From Casuarina equisetifolia (lineage: Eukaryota; Streptophyta; Magnoliopsida; Fagales; Casuarinaceae), in NCBI GenBank assembly GCA_028551475.1, contig CM052355.1:20735580-20799579 (forward strand): 64,000 bases of DNA, written 5' to 3'. Positions 25,447-38,490 of the stretch are shown here, piece after piece (position 1 is the first letter of the stretch; each line of letters opens with the position of its first letter). The notes below the pieces were generated by a model that saw nothing but the letters and a program-made list of their open reading frames with translations, had not been told where the DNA came from and did no database searches. A program made the translations under genes and the position numbers.

Positions 25447-27153
25447 TATTGGAAAATAAGGGTTTTGTTGTGACAAAATCTATTTATGAATTATTTCTTG
25501 AAAAATATTTTTTATATGTGCAAGGGAAATCATAGGAAGTAAAAGGTGTACAAATTATAATATCAATTAATGGTATTATAAAGTAGTCGGATTCCTACAT
25601 TCTTTCATAAAACATCATCATAAAGTGCCTTTGAAAAATATCTTATATGAATGATGTTAAAAGTATATTTGAATGTATTTAAGAAAAATGATACTTGGCT
25701 TTATGCACTTGTAGGAACATATTAAAAGATCAATCTATGAGGAGCTTTCATTCAAGCTTGATATTAACTCAAGTGAAGTTATATGTTGAATCAAATCTGA
25801 GCTTGCTAAGTGTTGGATCGTGCTTATGTGATGTTGGACTATGCTTATATGTTGTTGGATTGTGTTTATATACTACTGGACTAAGCTCACTAAGAGTTGG
25901 ACCGAGCTTGCTCTAAGGCAGGCCCATGTTAAGGCTCACATCTGTTAAAGAAGCCCTGCCTACTTCTAACCCAACTATATGGTGAACTACTTATCCATAC
26001 GGCGTCTTCTAACTTAAGTGATATCTCACTTAAGAGCTCACTTGACCATTTTGCCCTAAAGATGGATGTTCAAAGAGAGAAAGCCTCTAGTGAAGCCTAT
26101 GTTCTCCCTACAAATGCTTAATCCTCAACAGGAGGATTTTATAGTAGATCGATGTCAAAATGGTATGATTTTTATTCAAAAAGAAGATTTGAGGTTAATT
26201 TAATGGCTGATTAAGAGGGTCTAACGAGAAGAAGGCTAGTTATTCAAGTTTAAGCTAAAAAGCCCTAGATTTGTCTTATATTAAAAAAGAACGTGTGCTT
26301 CAAGAGAGAGTTGACGATTTACAACTATTTGAAGTGTTCTCTCTACAAAGAAACTATCTTTGAGCTCACCCAATCATTTTATTCAAGCTTGCTAATCTCT
26401 CAGTGACTCACAAGGCTTTGGTGATATTCAATTATTGGGTTTATTCTTTTATTATACCATTGATTGTACCTTGTATGACTTTATTTATGTGCTAATTACT
26501 TTCTAAATACATGTTGCATATAAACATTGTGAGAAATCTAAAAACTTAATTTGTTATAATTTAGGGGTTTCATGATAGGAGCTTTAAACTTCATTATTCA
26601 TACTTGAATAGCTCCTTTAATTAGCAATATCCCATAGCTATCATATTATTTTAGGATTTGCATTTGTACATGATCTTTTGATTATATCTTGTAACTATAC
26701 TTAAGAATTCCTTTGAAGAGGAATTGGTTGGATTTGGGAGAATGTTTTCTCCTAATCTGGTTTGAGAAAATGAGACTTCAATTGGTTGGATTGAAGGAGA
26801 AGAGAGTGGATGTAGGGCTCAAGGACTAAATGCCAAACCACCATGGTAAATCTAATTTTTTTCTTCCCTTTATTTGCTCAGATTTGACTTGTTGTTTATT
26901 GATAACTATCTAGCCATTTACTTTATGTTAGCTTGTTGTCTTACTCATTGATTAGATTGTCATCTAATTGATAATAGCTTGATGTTTTGTGACTAATTGG
27001 TGTGTTACTTGCTTAGAGTTTGCTTGTTGTATGCTTGCTACATTTATGTGATTTGTATGAACACTTAGAACCAATTTAGAATTAAAAAAGTGGTGACCAA
27101 GTTTTAACTTAACCAACTCAACCCCCCTTCTTGTTAAGCCATAAAACCCAACA
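25447..27153 (+). repeat. Sirevirus-like Copia solo LTR
   Basis: A 1707-bp LTR from the TATTGGAAAATAAG start to the CCCAACA end. It has the conserved block at 25535-25600 and the closing AACTCAACCCCCCTTCTTG. It is flanked by ATTGC on the left and ATTAC on the right, a near-perfect 5-bp target duplication. No internal region follows. Confidence 0.88.
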
Positions 27154-27499
27154 ATTACTAGTCCAACACACAAAAGTCTGACTCATACTCGCTTAACCAG
27201 CCCGTCAACCCATACTACCAACTCAAAACATTAGCCTCCACATACCTAGGTCTTCTCATGCCTGTGTGCCTTGACTTTTCTCACTAAACCTTAGTAATCA
27301 CTTAAGCACTTCTCACATTCCTTGTCTTATCTCAAAGTAGTGCCTTCAAGCTTCTTACTTCCCGATCAACTATTATACTCATCATTTCATGTGGACATGT
27401 CTTTTCAATGTGATTATGGCTCTCTACTGCTCAAACCTATGTCATCCTAAGTCATGTCAAATAGCCTACTTAAGACATTTAGGCTTCTCTAGTTAATTT
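27154..27499. other. Unassigned stretch
   Basis: No gene or domain was recognised. It may belong to the antisense Gypsy remnant that follows, but no motif supports this. Confidence 0.4.
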
Positions 27500-27786
27500 T
27501 TACAATGAAAGCACTTCCCTACAAATATGGTCACTAGCATTGAACTAGAAGGATAAAGGCCATGCAATGCTCAACTAAAAGATATGAATGGTCTTCCTCC
27601 TTGAAAAAGCATCACACCTACCCTATTGCAAGAAGCATCACACTTACTTCAAAGGTATTTTTGAAATTAGGCAAGTCCAATATAAGGGCATGTGTCATTC
27701 CTTCTTTTAGTTAATCAAAAGCCAACTCTAAATATGAGCTCCATTTAAACTTTCTCTTCCAAAGTATGACCATTAACAATGAAGCA

Positions 27787-30447
27787 TGTTGGAAAATGAT
27801 GGGTTTTGCTGTGACAAATTTTGTTCAATGTATATAAATGTTTTTCATATGCTTGTGTGCAAAATAGAACTAAAGGAAGTAAAAGGTGTGAAAATTATAA
27901 TATTTATCAATGATATTATAAAGTAGTCGGTTTCCTACATCCTTATATATTGAAATATTATTCAATTCATAAAAGAATACTTCCTAGGCTAAGAATAGCA
28001 TAATATTTCATAGATTGCATGGTATTAATGTAAAAAAGAATTTGATATACGACTTTATGTTATTGTAGGAGAAAAACCATCAAGTCCAAATGTATTATAG
28101 AGTTATTTTACCTATTTTAGGCAATAAATAACTTTAATAATTATGAAAAAACATTTGAACTCCTCTTTATTTACCTAAATTTATCTTGTTTATGTAACAC
28201 AAGGAGGCAAGGAGAAAAGGAATGAACATGGAGAACTTGATGCTTATTGTGTGGCAAAATCATAATATCAAGATCAAGAAAGTCAAGATAGGCTTGGGCT
28301 TTGGATGATTGTTATTAGATTTTTGTTATTGTTGGGTTTTCTATTTGTTTAGAAAACTCAGTCATGTTAGGAATTCAAATCCCAATTAATTTAGGAGTTC
28401 AAAATTCAATTGTTTTAGGTCTCCAAAACCCAGTTTTACTAAGATAGAAGATAGATTAAACCTAAACCCTATTTAAGAGAAGAGAAGAGGCAAAAGAAAA
28501 AAAAGGAGGAAATTAAGCACAACTCAAGAAAGAGGCCAAGAATTCAAGGTTTTCTTGAAGAGAAGACAATAAGGATGACAGACTCTTGTTCTTGGATTCA
28601 ATATGCCTTCTTTGTTTCCTATTATAGTTCTTCCTCACTATTTATTTATGTTTTAGTTTACTTTTGGTAGAGCTACGATGTAACCTAATTATGATGGTAT
28701 GAATCTTATGATTGTTATGTTTTGTAAAATATTTTGTTTATGTGAAGTTACATGTTACTATGTATAATGCTTTTAAGTAATTAGCTACTACTTAAATGAT
28801 TTGATTTGCATGTTTGAGACCGACAAGAAATGATATGTAATTGCTTCTTGTAATGTGTAACCATAAATTAAATATGGATAGACATATACCATATTGTTTG
28901 TGTGGCTTTCGATGTAAACTGGGAATATTCATAGATCCTAATGCATTTGGTTTGTCTCAATTCACATATAGAGATATAGTGAATTAATGAACTAAATAAG
29001 TTTGCTATACCTAGATATAGGATAGTAAATAAATTAGGAAATTCTGCCATCACAAAGATATTATCCCTTTTGCAAGCATAAATAATCAACATTAATACCC
29101 AGTAATTATGGTGAAATCATATGCTCTAACATATTTTGTATATTTAATTTTCTTAGATTTAGTTAGTTAATCTATCATCTACCATTTGGATTCGTTAGAT
29201 AAATTTTAGGAGTTATTCACCATTAGTAATTAGTTAGTCTAGTAATCATCAATCTCTGTGGGATGATATCTTTTTTATTATTATATTACTTGTTCGACAT
29301 GTTCACTTGCATTTAAATTTCACTGAACACTTATATTGATGAAAGCTAACCTCAGCCCGCAAGAAGTGAGCTAATCCATGCCCACAAAACACGAGTTAAT
29401 TCAAGCCCCCATCATAAGAGCCCAATACAGCTCTTAAGAGGAGGCATGTCGTGAAGCTTTGAAACAACACCATTCAACTAAGGAAGAGTATCTTACCTCA
29501 AGCCATGCCATAAGTCAAAGACCTAATCCCTAATTTCGAATAAGACCACTTCTCTCTCTCTTTGCAACCGTATGTATACTCTTCCAACAAGAAGATTTGC
29601 AAAAAACTTTATTGTTTGCTAGAAAATTTGCTCAAAATGTTTAAGGGTTTGATTTAAAACCTTAAATGATGGAATCACCCTGCTCTCTCAATGGGAAGAA
29701 GCCTTTGATGTTGTAAAGTTTGATTGAAACCTCAAATCAACTTCTATTGTTATGAATCTCATATAAAAGGGTTCTATTCTATGGTTCAATGCAACTTTTG
29801 ATGAGATTATTAAGAAATCAAACAAAGAAATCAAGATTGAGTTTTACATTGTTATTCTATGAAGAACCTCGGTGATATTCTTTAAATATCATATTTTTGT
29901 GATTATATACTCTTGTATACACTTATTTATATGCTAATTAAACTATGATTATTATTTGCACATAAACTTTGTTGTAAATCCAATACCCTAACTTGTTGAA
30001 ATTTAAGGGTTTCGTGATTAGAACTTGGATTTGTACTCTATATCTTATATAACCTCTATGATTAGCAATATCTCTCATAAACTATATATTGTTTAAAGAT
30101 TTGCTCTTGTAACAAGGTTGAGATAACCTTTGATTACAACCTAAAAGTTATGTGATTCCTCTAAGAAGGAATTGGAAAGATTAGGATAATGTTTTCTCCT
30201 AATTAGTGAGAAAGTGGACTTCAACTAGTTAAGTTAAAGGAACAAGAAGGTGGACATAGGTGTGAGTGTCAAACAACCATTTTAAATCTTGTGATTGTGC
30301 TTGTTGTTCATAATTATTTTGACTTACTATTTATATTCCTAGTTGGTGTGCTATTTGAGTTTGTTGTGTTTGAAGAATTCAAATTGATAGACATAGAGCT
30401 AAAAAACCAATTCAACCCCCCTTCTTGGTCGGCCATTATACCTAACA
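27787..30447 (+). repeat. Sirevirus-like Copia solo LTR carrying a nested Athila LTR
   Basis: It starts TGTTGGAAAATGATGG and ends CCTAACA, with AAGCA before and AAGTA after (a near-perfect 5-bp target duplication). Without the nested Athila-like LTR (28091-29329) it is about 1.4 kb, normal for this family. The conserved block is at 27875-27940. Confidence 0.87.
28091..29329 (+). repeat. Athila-like LTR nested in a Sirevirus-like LTR
   Basis: It aligns along its length with 8064-9273 and ends TTTCACTGAACA. No internal Athila sequence is attached, so it is a solo LTR. The left edge is worn and no target duplication could be read. The host LTR resumes with CTTATATTGATGAAAG. Confidence 0.85.
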
Positions 30448-31682
30448 AAGTAGTCTAACCATATCATTGTATAAACCTTCAGTAATAACTAGTCAAACCT
30501 AAAAAAATTCCTCAATGTTCTAATGGTTATTAGTTTAGGTCATTCTTGCATTACCTTGATTTTTTCATTGTACATAAGTATTTCTTTAATACTCATAATA
30601 TGCCCCAAGCACTCAATTCTACCTCAATCAAATTGGCATTCCACTCTTTTCACATACAAATCATGTTGCCACAAGGTTTTAAAAGTCTCATCCAATTGTT
30701 GTAAATGATCCCCCTATTCCTAATTGAACATAGGTATGCCATCAAAAAGAATGAGTAACCTTTAGAATTGATGTTGAAAAACTATGTTCATTAGCAATAG
30801 AAAAAAAAATGAAAAAAAAAATGTGTTTGACAACCTAAATGGCATCACAAGGTATTTGAAATGTCTATGATGTATGCAAAATGCCATTTTTGGATATCCT
30901 CCTCCTTCATGCAAATTTGGTGGTAGCCCACTTATAAATCTAGTTTAGAGAAGTATTAGGATTGTTGATGGTAATTTGTCCTTGATGATGATGTGGTTGA
31001 GTGTGTGTTAATCTATGCATAACCTCCATGAGTTATCTTCCTTAAGCATAAGTAAGATAGGTGATGAAAATGAGCTTCTACTTGGTTTGATGATGTTGCT
31101 TTCCAAAAGTTTCTTGATAATTTTTTTCTAATTTTGCTCTTATGGTACAATACGCAAAAGCATGATCCTACCTTTCCCATTGTTTTGTGTGTTGACGATG
31201 CTTTGATTTCTGACATTGCCTTGCACTTACATGCCGCCTACATTTTAATTCTCATTAGTTTTCCCTCAAATGAAAACTCCCTTTCATCCTTCTCTTGCTT
31301 GATCATCATAAGTTGTATAAAGATGTTAGATCCTCTCCTTTAGGATGAGCTACTCATTAATCTTCTTGTCTTGTGCTCTTCTACATAAACATAATAGAGT
31401 TGAACTTGTATAGCTATTGAGGTCTCGTGGGCCTTTATAGTTCCAAAAAATTAGCTCAATAGGAAATTCTACCCATGACACTTATAGACTCACATTTTTG
31501 TTTCTTTCTACCCAATGTGGAAGCCCTCTCAATACTCCCTTGTCACACAGTAGATCTAACTTGGTTTTTGCTTAATACAATGCATGTCTCCTTCAAGCTC
31601 TAGTATCATATTAAGGTTTTGTGAGCTTACACATTCTCAAAAATAAAGTGCAATAAGAATTTCTACTTACAACACTTGTAGG

Positions 31683-33199
31683 TGTTGAAAATCATGTGCT
31701 TGTATGTTTTGATTGAGAAAAATTTTATTTGATTATATGTGAAATAGAATATTATAATTATTTGAACATATATTAAATAGAATACTATACTTGCATATAT
31801 GATAGAATATATGAGATTGTGTGTACACATATTAAAACTCAAAGGAAGTAAAAGGTGTGCAAATTATAATATCAATTAATGATATTATAAAGTAGCTGGG
31901 TTCCTACATTTTATTATCTAACATCAAATATGAAGCCAATTTGATTTAATCTTTGAATATTTTGTTTCATAGATTAATTTACATTCTTGGTTTTGTTAAA
32001 GGAACTTTGATACTTGAAATTGGTGTATTTATAGGTTTAATGAACCGACCACATATTTATATAAGGATACATGAAGCTTATCTATGTGATCAGCCCGTGA
32101 GAAGAGGTCAGCCTGTATGAATTGTTCAGCCCGTGAGAAAAGGTCAACCTGCGAAGCTTGAAATGGCAGCATTCTGATCGAGTCACTTATCCAAAACAAC
32201 AGCGTGTGAAGCAAATAAGAGCATAAGCTCTTATGACCGAAAGCCTGAAGCCCTAGCCGCATTCTTCGACTAAAGCTACACTTCACCTCTTGATCTCTCT
32301 CCTACGACGACGGCTTCAATGGGAAGAATGGTGAGGTGACTGAATGTCAGAATGGTTATATTGCTGAAAAATCATCATCTGCATCAGTACAACGTCGTAT
32401 CCATCAAATCTCAACAGAAGGATTTCAAAAAGGTTTGAATCGAAACCCTAATCTACTCAAGGTTTGAGTACCTACTATAAAAGGGAGATTCGGATGAAAT
32501 ATTTATGCTTGCTGAGATATATTCTTACTAATTTGCTCAAAAGAGATAAAAGCCCTCATCAATTTGCTCTTATTGCCGTGTTCGGTAAAGTTTGAAGAAA
32601 AAGGAAATCTTCGATGATATTCTATAAACTTGTCATCTTGTGAATATCATTTGATAGATTGATTGTTGTATGTGCTAGATTGATTATAACATTATTTGCA
32701 CATAAAGATCATTGTAAATCTGAAACCCCAAATTTGTGAAATTGGAGCTTTCAAGATTAGAGTTTGAATTGACTCTGTATACATTCAATTAGCTCTTTGA
32801 TAAGCTTAAATCCTCACTCATATCATATATTTAAGGAATGAGCTTGATGTATTAAGGTTTTTGTAAACCTAACCTTCTAACCGTAAGCTTTATAACTCTT
32901 TTTGAGGAGTTGTGAGGTGAAGGAGAGGTGCTTTCCTTGATTGAAGTAAAGAAGATTTCAACTCGGTTTAAGTTGAAGGAGAAGAGGGTGGAAGTAGGTG
33001 AAAAGTGCCGAACCACCATGAAATTCTTGGTTGTGAATTTTTTTTATCTAATTCTTTTATTTGATACTTCATTACTATTGTGATATCTTATCTAGTTGTG
33101 ATTACCTTAAAGAAACAAATTTAAGAAATATATAAAAATTACATATACTTCTAGATATCTAATTCAACCCCTCTTTCTTGGATAGCCATAAACCCAACA
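31683..33199 (+). repeat. 5' LTR of the Sirevirus-like element
   Basis: 1517 bp, from TGTTGAAAATCATGTG to CCCAACA. It contains the conserved block at 31844-31909 and a short minisatellite at about 32087-32156. Confidence 0.93.
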
Positions 33200-33200
33200 A

Positions 33201-33220
33201 TTGGCATCTAGAGCCAGGTT
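33201..33220 (+). other. Primer-binding site (initiator tRNA-Met type)
   Basis: TTGGCATCTAGAGCCAGGTT, one base after the LTR. It resembles the TGGTATCAGAGCC sequence used by Copia elements to prime on initiator tRNA-Met. Confidence 0.8.
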
Positions 33221-33263
33221 CTCTGATTTTAAAGGCTTAACATCCTAAAGTAGATCCACTTAT

Positions 33264-34980
33264 ATGGCTATGGATAAAGGAGTAGCTATTCCGGGGTATA
33301 ACAAACCACCTCTGTTTGATGGGATAAATTATAGACATTGGAAGCAACTCATGCAAGTCTTCATTGTCGGTCAAGACCCTGAAGCTTGGTAGATAATCAG
33401 AAAGGGTATCACTTTACCCAAAACTGATGGAGTAAAAATGAAGCTAAAATCATGGGAATAAATGCCAAAGCTATAAACATGATTTATAGTGGGTTGAAAG
33501 CTCATGAATTTAATAAGGTGTCATCTTGCCTCACGGGTAAGGAAATATGGGATAAATTAGAAGTCATATTTGAGGGTACAAAGAAAGTTAAGTCATCCAA
33601 GGTAACCATACTCACTCATGATTATGAATTGTTTACTATGCTTGAATCTGAAACTATTAGTGACATGTTTGGTAGATTTACAAAAATAATATCTAAACTT
33701 AGGTTACTAGGAAAGACTTATACAAATGAATAAATGGTCAGAAAAGTGCTAGTATCTCTACCCGAGAGCTGGGATCCCAAGAAAATGGCCATAGAAAAAG
33801 CACATGATCTAGATAGTCTAACTTTAGATGATTTACTAGGATCATTAAAAACTCATGAAATGCAATTAATTAGGAGAGTTAAGGAAAAAAAGAATAGAAG
33901 GTCACTTGCATAAAAGTAGAAATAGAAAAGACTGAAGAGGTTGAGTCAGAAAATGATGAGATTGCTCTAATAGTTAGAAGATTTAGAAAATATCTCAAAA
34001 AGGGTCTAGGAAGAAATAAAGGACAACCTATAAGAAATGAAGCATATGAATCTAGGGATAACTTGTGCTATGAGTGTAAAGAGCCTAGACATATCAAAGC
34101 CGATTACCCTTTACTCAAGAAGAAGAATAACAAAGGAAATAAGAAAGCAATGATCGTTGCCTGGGATGATGAGAGCTCCTCATCAGATGAAGAAGAACAA
34201 GAAGAAGTAGCTCATCTTTGCTTAACTGCAAATGCAGCAATAGAAGAAGAACTCAAGGTAAGTGATTTTGAACTCGAAACAAATCTGAGTGGTGACATTG
34301 AAACTACTTTTTTTAATCTGGTTGAGTATGCAACAAAAATAAAAGAAAAATATAAGAAGATGAAGGCTAAATATAAATCTGTAAAAGCTAAAACTGAAAA
34401 GGATAAACCTCCCATGGCATTATCTATGACTTGTATGCATGAAAATACTTTTGAGAATAATTTTTTTAAAACTAATACATGCTCCTTGATTAATACTTGC
34501 TCTCATTCAGAAAATAAGCATGCTGATGTATCAAAAAATTTGTTATGTGACTGAGACACAGAAAGACTAAACATGAAAATTCAGGAATCAGAAAAAGAGA
34601 AATCTGAGGTTCAAATGAAGTTGGATGAAAAGAATATATTATTGCATAAGTTTACAAAAGGTAGTAAATTGTTAAATAATATATTAAAATCACAAAGAGG
34701 TATATATACTAAAGCTGGTATAGGATACAACTCCTAAAAAAATATGAAAACACCTTCAAACTTCTTTGATAATAAGGATTGTGGACTCTTGCTGCATCAT
34801 AAATGTTCTTATTGTTACTATGTTGGTCATTCATCTGATACATGTCCAATTAGACTTAGAAGAACATACAAGATCAAAAAGGTTTGGATGCCTAAGAAGA
34901 TGATAAATGTATTAGAAACAAACACTTACGGACCCAAAGAAAAAAGGGTACCAAAATCTTCAACACAAATTTTTTTTTTT
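33264..34980 (+). mobile_element. gag region of the Sirevirus-like element
   Basis: Gag begins at about 33264 (PPLFDGINYRHWKQLM). A DMFGRFTKIISKL motif lies near 33665 and a first zinc knuckle, CYECKEPRHIKADYP, near 34064. Then come an acidic, coiled stretch, KFTKGSKLLNNIL near 34650, and a second knuckle, CSYCYYVGHSSDTCP, near 34810. This layout is typical of Sirevirus-type gag. Fossil with several breaks. Confidence 0.85.
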
Positions 34981-37900
34981 TTGCAGGATATGAGCAGGAA
35001 CATAGACAAGAAGAAGCATAAGGAGCTGTGGATTCTGGATAGTGGCTGTTCCTATCATATGACTGGGATAATGGAGCTTTTCTCAACACTTGAGTTAAAG
35101 TCCAATGGTACAGTATCTTTTGGAGATAACTCCAAAGGAAGGATTAAAGGTGTAGGCACCATAGGTAATCCTAGATCCTTTCTAATATCTGATGTGCTGT
35201 ATGTTGATGAATTGAAATTCAATCTCCTAAGTATAAGTCAATTGTGTGATAATAACTTCAAAATTAGATTTGGGAAAGAACTTTGTCTTGTTGAAAATTT
35301 GGAAAATAATGTGAGAATTATTGGAAAAAGGAAAGATAATATCTATGTGCTTGATCTTAGTGAGTTGACAAATAAACAAACATGCTTGATTGTTAGTAAA
35401 AGTGTTGATGCTTGGTTGTGGCATAGATAACTTGGTCATGCTAGTCTAGGATTATTAGAGAAATTATCCAAGAACGGCCTAGTTAGAGGACTACCCGAGC
35501 TCAGATTTGATAAAGATCAATTATGTGATGCTTATATGAAAGAGAAACATACTCAAAGCAGTTTTAAACCAAAATTAATAGTATCTACCTCAAGACCGTT
35601 AGAAATGATACATATGGATTTGTTTGGTCCTTTAAGGACAGCTAATATGAATGGAAAGTATTATGCCTTAGTCATAGTAAATGATTACACTAGATATACT
35701 TGGGTATATCTACTTGCTAGGAAAGATGAAGCATTTGAGAAATTTGTTGATTTCTCTAAAATGGTCCAAAATGAAAATGATCTTACCATTGTTAAGATTC
35801 GGACAGATCATGGTGGTGAGTTTGAAAATTGCCTTTTTGAGAAATTTTGTTCCAAGAATGGCATATCTCACAATTTTTCAGCACCTAGGACACCTCAACA
35901 AAATGGTGTTGTAGAAAGGAAAAATAGGACACTCCAAGAAATGGCCAGAACCATGATGTGTGAATATAATCTTCCCAAACACTTTTGGAGAGAAGTTGTA
36001 AGTACAGCTTGCTACATTTCAAACAAAACATTCTTAAGACCAGTCTTGAAGAAGACTCCATTTGAGCTATTATTTGGTAGAAAATCCAACATATCCTACT
36101 TCCATGTGTTTGGAAGTTAATGCTTTGTTTTAAACCATGGAAAAGAGTCACTTGAAAAATTTGACTCTAAGAGTGATGAGGCCATATTTCTAGGTTATTC
36201 TTAAACTAGCAAAGCCTATAGAGTTTTTAATAAGAGGACTCTAGTTGTTGAAGAGTCTATTCATGTAAAATTCAAGGATGACTCTGATCTGAACTCCATG
36301 AAACAAAATGCAAATGAAAAATATGCATCCGTTGAGGGGGAGTTAGACTCAAGAGAATTTACTTTCCCTAAAGTAAGAAATGAAGTAAATCAACAACATA
36401 TTCTAGGAAATCCAATAAACAGTGTAAGCACACGATCTAAATATCACAACACATGTGAACATCAAGATTTCTTGTCTCAAATAAAGCCAAAGAAAATAGA
36501 TGAAGCTCTTAAAGATGAGAGTTGGTTCCTTGCTATGCAAGAAGAACTAAATCAGTTTGAAAGGAGTAAAGTTTGGAAATTAGTTCCAAGACCACAAAAC
36601 CATTCGGTCATAGGAACCAAATGGGTGTTCATAAATAAATTAGATTAGTGTAGGACCATTACAAGAAACAAAGCCAGATTGGTAGCATAAGGATATAGTT
36701 AAGAAGAAGGAATTGACTATGATGAAACGTTTGCTCCTATAGCTAGGTTAGAAGCTATTCGGATGTTGCTTGCTTTTGCTTGCTATATGAATTTTACATT
36801 ATTTCAAATGGATGTGAAGAGTGCTTTCTTGAATGGTGTTCTTAAGGAAGAGGTTTATGTAGAACAACCACCTGGATTTGAAGATCCCACATGCCCTAAT
36901 CATGTATTCAAGCTTTCCAAAGCTTTATATGGGTTAAAACAAGCCCCACGGGCTTGGTATGACAAGCTAAGCAATTTTCTATTGAATACAAATTTTAGAA
37001 AAGGAAAGGTAGATAATACATTGTTCATTAAGACACAAGGAAAAGAGATTTTGATTGTTCAAATCTATGTTGATGACATTGTGTTTGGTTCTACAAATTC
37101 TGCTATGTGTGAACAATTTGCAGATTCTATGAAACATGAGTTTGAGATAAGTATGATTGGTGAATTAAATTATTTTCTTGGACTCCAAATTAAACAAACA
37201 CCTAAAGAATATTCATAAGTCAAATTAAATATACTAAGGAATTACTCAAGAAATACAACATGGATGATTCTAAACCAATAAATACTCCCATGAGCACATC
37301 TACATCTTTATCATATGACAATGTTAGAGTTTGTGTTGATTCTAAAATGTATAGAGGCATGATTGGTCCCTATTATATTTGACTGCTTCTCGGCCAGACA
37401 TCATGTTTAGTGTTTATTTATGTGCACGGTTTCAATCTAATCCCAAGGAACAACATTTAAAAGCTGTTAAAAGGATTTTTCAGTATCTAAAGGATTCAAT
37501 CACATTAGGCATTTGGTATTCAAAAGATACTATATTCAATCTACATAATTTAGTGATTTTGACTATGCTGGGTGTAAAATTGATAGAAAAAGCACTAGTG
37601 GTACATGTCAGTTTTTAGGACATATGTTGGTTTCTTGGCACTCCAAGAAACAAAATAGTGTTGCTTTTTCTTCCACTGAGGCAAAATACATAGCTGCGGC
37701 TAGTTGTTATGCTCAGATTCTATGGATGAAACAGTAATTAGAAGATTATGGTCTTTATGTCACTAAGATTCCATTGAAATGTGATAATGCCAATACAATA
37801 AATCTCACTAAAAATCCAGTACAGCACTCTATAACCAAACATATAGAGATAAGACATCACTTTATCCGTGACCATGTTGAGAAATCAAATATCTCTATTG

Positions 37901-38025
37901 AATTTGTTAGCACAAACCAGCAACTTGCTGATATTTTCACTAAACCATTTGATCATGATAAGTTCTCTACTCTCCAAAGAGAACTTGGTATGTGTATGCT
38001 CGATGATATTGCTTCAACTTTGTGA
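34981..38025 (+). mobile_element. pol region of the Sirevirus-like element
   Basis: Protease near 35028 (LDSGCSYHMTG). Gag-pre-integrase near 35410 (DAWLWHR). Integrase about 35560-36110 (HMDLFGPL, DYTRYTWVYL, TDHGGEF, TPQQNGVVERKNR). Reverse transcriptase about 36500-37220 ([34 protein letters not shown]). RNase H to about 38023 (KHIEIRHHFIRD, QLADIFTKPF). The order protease-integrase-RT-RNase H is that of Copia. Several breaks. Confidence 0.9.
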
Positions 38026-38068
38026 GAAATTTTTTTTTCTTTCCATATTTTCTATTTGGTTACTATTC

Positions 38069-38490
38069 TGAGGGGGAGCCCCATCTACACATTTGTACTA
38101 GGTCAAATCTCTACTACCATACTCTTCATTTTTATCCATCTCATACAATTATCTTAATTCTTATTCGTTCTGTTTATTTATCTTCATTGCTACGATCTTT
38201 TTGCTGATAACAAAAAGGGGGAGAGAGTACATTCTAGCACATGTATGTTCCATTTCTGACTTTCAATGCAGAATGTGAGATAAACTCTCTTACATCCTAC
38301 TGTGTATGCAAATATTATATCTGCTGTGATTTATACCTACTATGATTCATACCTATTGTGATTCTTTGATGAATATCCATGAAGACAATGATAGGCTTAT
38401 ACTTACTGCATTTATGTTATATCATCCGAGTATTAATATGTGCTAGCTAGTTCAGTATGAAAATTTTGTCATCATCAAAAAAGGGGAGAT
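38069..38490 (+). repeat. Three purine tracts before the 3' LTR
   Basis: TGAGGGGGAG at 38069, CAAAAAGGGGGAGAGAG at 38211 and CAAAAAAGGGGAG at 38476. The last lies directly before the LTR, where a polypurine tract primes plus-strand synthesis. Repeated tracts of this kind are known from Sireviruses. Confidence 0.8.

Larger units (their letters stand above)
27500..31682 (-). mobile_element. Gypsy RT and RNase H remnant, antisense, split by a solo LTR
   Basis: Between 27600 and 27786 the minus strand gives an RNase H start, FD(x)LKEGMTHALILDLP. Between 30448 and 31250 it gives reverse transcriptase remains, with HDLYVKRVECQF and CLGHIMSIK near 30600-30680. The solo LTR 27787-30447 lies between them. 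The remnant also seems to continue for some tens of bases past 40052, beyond the Sirevirus-like element. Heavily broken. Confidence 0.65.
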
